This document shows, piece after piece, positions 6,144-8,719 of a stretch of DNA of 8,719 bases; the stretch's first letter is position 1; each line of letters begins with the position of its first letter. The notes under the pieces were generated by a model that was not told the DNA's origin, made no database searches, and saw nothing but the letters and a program-made list of their open reading frames with translations. Source of the stretch: Candidatus Omnitrophota bacterium (GTDB lineage Bacteria > Omnitrophota > Gorgyraeia > JABMRN01); assembly GCA_013202515.1 (NCBI GenBank), contig JABMRN010000289.1:1-8719 (forward strand), read 5' to 3'. Both the position numbers and the translations under genes were made by a program.

Positions 6144-6662
6144 TTAAAGCTTTTTCCTGCTGATAAGTATAGTAAGCTGTAGCATGCCAAGAAAACCGCT
6201 TAATATATTCGTTATAATATCCTTTACCTCAAACTCCCTGTACGGAAGCACCCACTGAAAGCCTTCATCTAACACGCCAACCAATGCAATAAAGAAAAGC
6301 GCAAAGACAATATTCATAAGAAAAGGTCTGTTTCCCTTAAAAAGATCCTTTAATGCAAGAAACCCAAGAACCCCATATTCAAGGATATGTATCTTTTCAG
6401 AAAAATACTCCTGACGTGACATAAGAAGATATGCTATAACAAAAATAATAATGCTCCATATTAACTTATGCACAGGCAGTTTTCGGTATAATTTATATAT
6501 ACAATAGCATATAACAGAAGCTGCTAAGAAATAATAGAAGGCTAGCCTTAATACCTCTTCACCAAAGGTCTCTGCCAGGAAGGTTCTCAGCTGAAGCATA
6601 AAAGAAGCGGATACGACTATGAATACTGCAAGGGCTATTGTTATCTTTGAAATATGTCTCAT
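6144..6662 (-). CDS. VanZ-like integral membrane protein
   Basis: The 172-aa product has four to five membrane helices (about residues 7-25, 38-57, 66-83, 93-106, 115-133) and the VanZ signature set: EKIHILEYGVLGFLA (89-103) before a helix, LDEGFQW (131-137), PYREFEVKDIITN (140-152), then a Gly-rich last helix. The spaced charged residues Glu89, His92, Glu95, Asp132, Glu133, Arg142, Asp148 and Asn152 are those conserved in the family. VanZ of enterococci gives low-level teicoplanin resistance, but most VanZ-like proteins are of unknown role, probably in the cell envelope. It faces the plus-strand operon (30-base convergent gap) and diverges from the DUF2062-like gene. No Shine-Dalgarno precedes the start; the promoter lies directly against it (see 6672-6680). 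Confidence 0.88.
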   Translation of the reverse strand: MRHISKITIALAVFIVVSASFMLQLRTFLAETFGEEVLRLAFYYFLAASVICYCIYKLYRKLPVHKLIWSIIIFVIAYLLMSRQEYFSEKIHILEYGVLGFLALKDLFKGNRPFLMNIVFALFFIALVGVLDEGFQWVLPYREFEVKDIITNILSGFLGMLQLTILISRKKL

Positions 6663-6671
6663 TATGTATAT

Positions 6672-6680
6672 ATTATAACA
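6672..6680 (-). promoter_or_regulatory. extended -10 promoter for the VanZ-like gene, predicts a near-leaderless mRNA
   Basis: On the minus strand TGTTATAAT (6680 down to 6672) is a perfect TGnTATAAT extended -10 element. Only nine bases separate it from the ATG at 6662, so transcription should start one to three bases before the start codon. No good -35 box is seen, which is normal for extended -10 promoters. The lack of a Shine-Dalgarno fits a leaderless message. Confidence 0.6.
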
Positions 6681-6683
6681 TAA

Positions 6684-6724
6684 ATGATAAGGGAAGCATA
6701 ATAGGGTAGAAAATCTCTTATCAT
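6684..6724. repeat. inverted repeat in the divergent intergenic region
   Basis: ATGATAAGGGA at 6684-6694 and TCTCTTATCAT at 6714-6724 pair over 11 positions with one mismatch (eight consecutive at the outer ends), separated by 19 bases. The left arm lies just upstream of the VanZ extended -10, at about -20 to -30 from that start, where a bound repressor would block polymerase. No T-run follows, so it is not a terminator. An operator with two half-sites is the best guess. Confidence 0.4.
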
Positions 6725-6787
6725 GCCATTATTAATTCCGCAATCTCTCAAAAAGTAGTATTAGCTAGCAATTATTGCATTTTCCTG

Positions 6788-6816
6788 TTGATACTGTACG
6801 CAGCATGAAGTAGAAT
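6788..6816 (+). promoter_or_regulatory. sigma70-type promoter for the DUF2062/AsmA-like pair, predicts a leaderless mRNA
   Basis: TTGATA at 6788-6793 (five of six), a 17-base spacer, then TAGAAT at 6811-6816 (five of six). Six bases follow before ATG 6823, so transcription should begin at or within a base or so of the start codon. There is no Shine-Dalgarno upstream of this ATG, in keeping with that. Confidence 0.65.
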
Positions 6817-6822
6817 AAACAC

Positions 6823-7362
6823 ATGATACCCTTCTTAAATCTACCAGGAAGAATAGTAAGATTATTTGGTGCTAATGTCTCTGTAAGTGAGGTTGCCAGC
6901 GGCATATGCCTGGGCATGTTTTTAGGATTCATCCCACTAAACGGTCCAATGGCAATCATCTTATTCTTATGCTTTTTTCTTTTTAAGATAAATAGATTAG
7001 CTGCAATGCTTATCCTGCCTCTATTTAAACTTCTTTATATATTGGGTGTGAGCGTACTTACAGACTGGCTTGGGGGGCAAATTCTTATAAATGCGCAGTT
7101 TCTTGCGGGCTTTTGGGGATGGGTCACACATCTACCCATTTTAGCTTATCTGGATCTTGGTAATACCCTTGTTGTGGGAGGAATTCTATTATGTGCAATT
7201 TTATGTCTTCCAGTATATTTGGTATCTAAGAAAGCTATTATTATAATCAGAGAAAGATATTTTGATAGGATAAAGAACTCAAAGTTTGTAGCGTGGTTAA
7301 AGAAAATGCCTCTTCTTAATAAAATAACAACATTTGTAGTACGGGTAAGGAGCCGCGTATAG
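6823..7362 (+). CDS. TIGR03546/DUF2062-like integral membrane protein
   Basis: The 179-aa protein has an N-terminal amphipathic start (MIPFLNLPGRIVRLFGANVS), then the family core EVASGICLGMFLGFIPLNGP (residues 23-42), where a Gly-rich helix and a Pro-rich turn are typical of DUF2062 and the related TIGR03546 proteins. Further membrane helices are at about 43-55, 59-80, 92-107 and 115-135, followed by a basic cytoplasmic tail (136-179). The function of the family is unknown. TIGR03546 proteins are known to occur next to TIGR03545 proteins as a two-gene pair in diderm bacteria, and the next gene, an AsmA-like protein, fits that partner. The stop TAG shares its last base with the GTG start of that gene, so the two are translationally coupled. 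ATG 6823 has no Shine-Dalgarno but sits at the predicted transcription start. Confidence 0.8.
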   Translation: MIPFLNLPGRIVRLFGANVSVSEVASGICLGMFLGFIPLNGPMAIILFLCFFLFKINRLAAMLILPLFKLLYILGVSVLTDWLGGQILINAQFLAGFWGWVTHLPILAYLDLGNTLVVGGILLCAILCLPVYLVSKKAIIIIRERYFDRIKNSKFVAWLKKMPLLNKITTFVVRVRSRV

Positions 7363-8711
7363 TGGTAAAAAAAGCCTTTAACATAAAAGGAATTATTAAG
7401 CTAGCAATTATCCTTATTGTATTACAGGTGGTTTTTGGACTAATTATATCTCCGCTTGTAAGTTCATTTATAATAGACAAGCTCAATGAAGTCGTTGGTA
7501 CAAAGATTACATGCGATAAGCTATCGGTATGGCCACTTACACTATCATGCTCTCTTAAAAATCTTAAAATCTTTGATCCGGATAACGAAAAGGAACGAAT
7601 TTTAGCAATTAATATGGCTTCTATTCGTATTAGTCCGTTTGCCCTGCTTTCCAAACGGCTTGTCTTTTCGAAAATTAGCGTATCGGGTGCTGATATCAAC
7701 TTAATAGGTGAGCCCGACGGTACCTTTAATGTCCAAAAACTAGCTCAGGGTTCTAGCGCGAGAGAAGAGGCAAAAAGGGTCACTCCGCGTTCACTACTTG
7801 ATAGATTCAAGGCAAAAAAGGATTGGTACACTAGAATATATAATATGTTAAAAAACAAATCCTCTAAACAATCTATCGAAAAAAGACAACAAGAAAAAGA
7901 AGCATCAAAAAAGATAGAAAAAGATGTGGTTAGCTTGCCTAAAGGAAGAAGGGTAAGCTTTAACAGAGAAAGGGACCGTTATATATTTGAAATCCAGCAT
8001 CTTAACATTAAGAATTCACGCTTACACATGGAAGCTAATAACGGATCAATTGTTATCGAAAATACTGCTATTGGAATAAGTGGCATAACTCTAGATCCTT
8101 CCAAGGGAGCACGCGTAGATAAATGTAACCTAAAAGGAAATATTACTAAAAATGGCACACAAGCAGGTAATTTTGAGTTTTTGTATGCTCAACGCCTAAA
8201 GAACGATAAGCAAATAATTGACTGTAATCTTTCAGCAAAAAATGTTGATTTAAAAGCGGTGGGGTTTCTCTTTGAAGACTCTTTACCTGTTGGCTTTACA
8301 AAAGGAAAGATAAATCTTGAGTCTAAGACAAGAATTATCAACAATGAACTAGATTCAAGAAATTCACTTGTTATAAGAGATCAAGTATTTGTTCCTAAGC
8401 AAGGTAAAAATATATCTGTAAACCTTATTCCCCTACCTGTACTCTGCGCTGCTTCAAACGAGATTGATCCGATTAGGCTCAAGTTTAGTATTACCGGTAC
8501 ACTTGAAAAACCCCAACTCTCAGGGTTTATAGCATCTCTTATGGTCATTGTAAAGCCATATGTGGCTATAGTAGCTGAAAGGTTGAAGAAAGAGGGGATT
8601 AAGGCCATAACCACTGCTCTAAAGGCAAAAGAGGGCACTGACTCATCTGAAGAGGCAGGACAGAAGGCCTTGGATGCATTTAAATCATTCTTAGGAAATA
8701 AAGAGGAATAG
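7362..8711 (+). CDS. AsmA-like envelope protein, probable TIGR03545-type partner of the preceding gene
   Basis: The 449-aa protein starts at GTG 7362, overlapping the previous stop by one base, with TAAGGAG at about 7345-7351 as ribosome binding site. Residues 11-32 are one membrane anchor; the rest should be periplasmic. The N-terminal domain follows AsmA/DUF748 style: LNEVVGTKITCDKLSVWPLT (41-60), a strand repeat with L-K-N-L-K-I-F-D-P (65-73), and SKRLVFSKISVSGADINLIG (97-116). A charged, Lys/Glu-rich insert (about 130-205), probably helical or coiled-coil, includes KKDWYTRIYNMLK. The C-terminal part returns to the AsmA pattern, ending IRLKFSITGTLEKPQL (371-386) and an amphipathic helix. 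AsmA-like proteins form long beta-grooves that help move phospholipid to, or assemble proteins in, the outer membrane; such a role here is inference. At 449 residues it is shorter than the long bridge-like family members. Confidence 0.75.
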   Translation: MVKKAFNIKGIIKLAIILIVLQVVFGLIISPLVSSFIIDKLNEVVGTKITCDKLSVWPLTLSCSLKNLKIFDPDNEKERILAINMASIRISPFALLSKRLVFSKISVSGADINLIGEPDGTFNVQKLAQGSSAREEAKRVTPRSLLDRFKAKKDWYTRIYNMLKNKSSKQSIEKRQQEKEASKKIEKDVVSLPKGRRVSFNRERDRYIFEIQHLNIKNSRLHMEANNGSIVIENTAIGISGITLDPSKGARVDKCNLKGNITKNGTQAGNFEFLYAQRLKNDKQIIDCNLSAKNVDLKAVGFLFEDSLPVGFTKGKINLESKTRIINNELDSRNSLVIRDQVFVPKQGKNISVNLIPLPVLCAASNEIDPIRLKFSITGTLEKPQLSGFIASLMVIVKPYVAIVAERLKKEGIKAITTALKAKEGTDSSEEAGQKALDAFKSFLGNKEE

Positions 8712-8713
8712 CA

Positions 8714-8719
8714 ATGGAA
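8714..8719 (+). CDS. start of a further gene, cut by the window end
   Basis: ATG 8714 (Met-Glu) follows a ribosome binding site (AGAGG at 8702-8706) that lies inside the end of the AsmA-like gene, whose stop is at 8709-8711. The two-base gap suggests that the operon goes on. Nothing can be said of the product. Confidence 0.35.

Noticed and set aside
6114..6160. Terminator between the convergent PEGA and VanZ-like genes
   Set aside because: Only the short palindrome AAAGCTTT (6147-6154) is seen, inside the VanZ-like coding end; no stable stem with a U-tract on either strand.
7316..7699. 127-codon minus-strand open frame across the DUF2062/AsmA-like junction
   Set aside because: It covers the ends of two well-supported coupled genes and shows no domain or start signal.

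Overview
The window (roughly 40% GC by eye) looks like a piece of a diderm (two-membrane) bacterial chromosome. The evidence is an outer-envelope-type lipoprotein with a PEGA domain, an AsmA-like protein paired with a DUF2062/TIGR03546-like membrane protein, and a beta-repeat protein ending in tryptophan. The mix (two-Cache secreted protein, glycerol facilitator, YacP-type NYN protein, VanZ-like protein, beta-repeat protein with no named family) suggests an uncultured PVC-side lineage such as Candidatus Omnitrophota. That assignment is an inference from gene style, not from a marker gene. No mobile element, CRISPR array, tRNA or rRNA is visible.

Layout. Bases 1-590 are degenerate: a possible frameshifted tail of prolipoprotein diacylglyceryl transferase (lgt), then a good sigma70-type promoter, then a type IV pilin/pseudopilin N-terminus that stops after 46 codons. 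Bases 609-1044 hold two very small intact genes with strong ribosome binding sites: a 74-aa soluble protein and a 47-aa single-pass membrane protein with its own promoter. A textbook intrinsic terminator at 1058-1094 closes that part.

Bases 1122-6113 carry six genes on the plus strand with short gaps (1 to 46 bases), probably co-transcribed: a CapA/PgsA-like metallophosphatase-fold protein, a secreted tandem-Cache protein, a GlpF-type aquaglyceroporin, a protein built of about eleven 30-residue beta repeats, a YacP/Rae1-type NYN RNase-like protein, and a PEGA lipoprotein. A 10-bp perfect inverted repeat spans the stop codon of the Cache gene, just before glpF.

A VanZ-like membrane protein lies on the minus strand (6144-6662), convergent with the PEGA gene and divergent from the last pair. 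That pair (6823-7362 and 7362-8711) is a TIGR03546/DUF2062-like membrane protein and an AsmA-like protein overlapping by one base. The divergent intergenic region has a strong promoter for each side, and both place the transcription start almost exactly on the start codon, predicting leaderless mRNAs.

No single pathway links all genes. The common theme is the cell envelope: surface polymer (CapA-like), periplasmic sensing or binding (Cache), solute entry (GlpF), outer-membrane lipoprotein (PEGA), envelope lipid or assembly (AsmA-like pair) and VanZ-like. The most interesting unexplained items are the beta-repeat protein, the leaderless divergent promoters, and the hairpin at the Cache/glpF junction.
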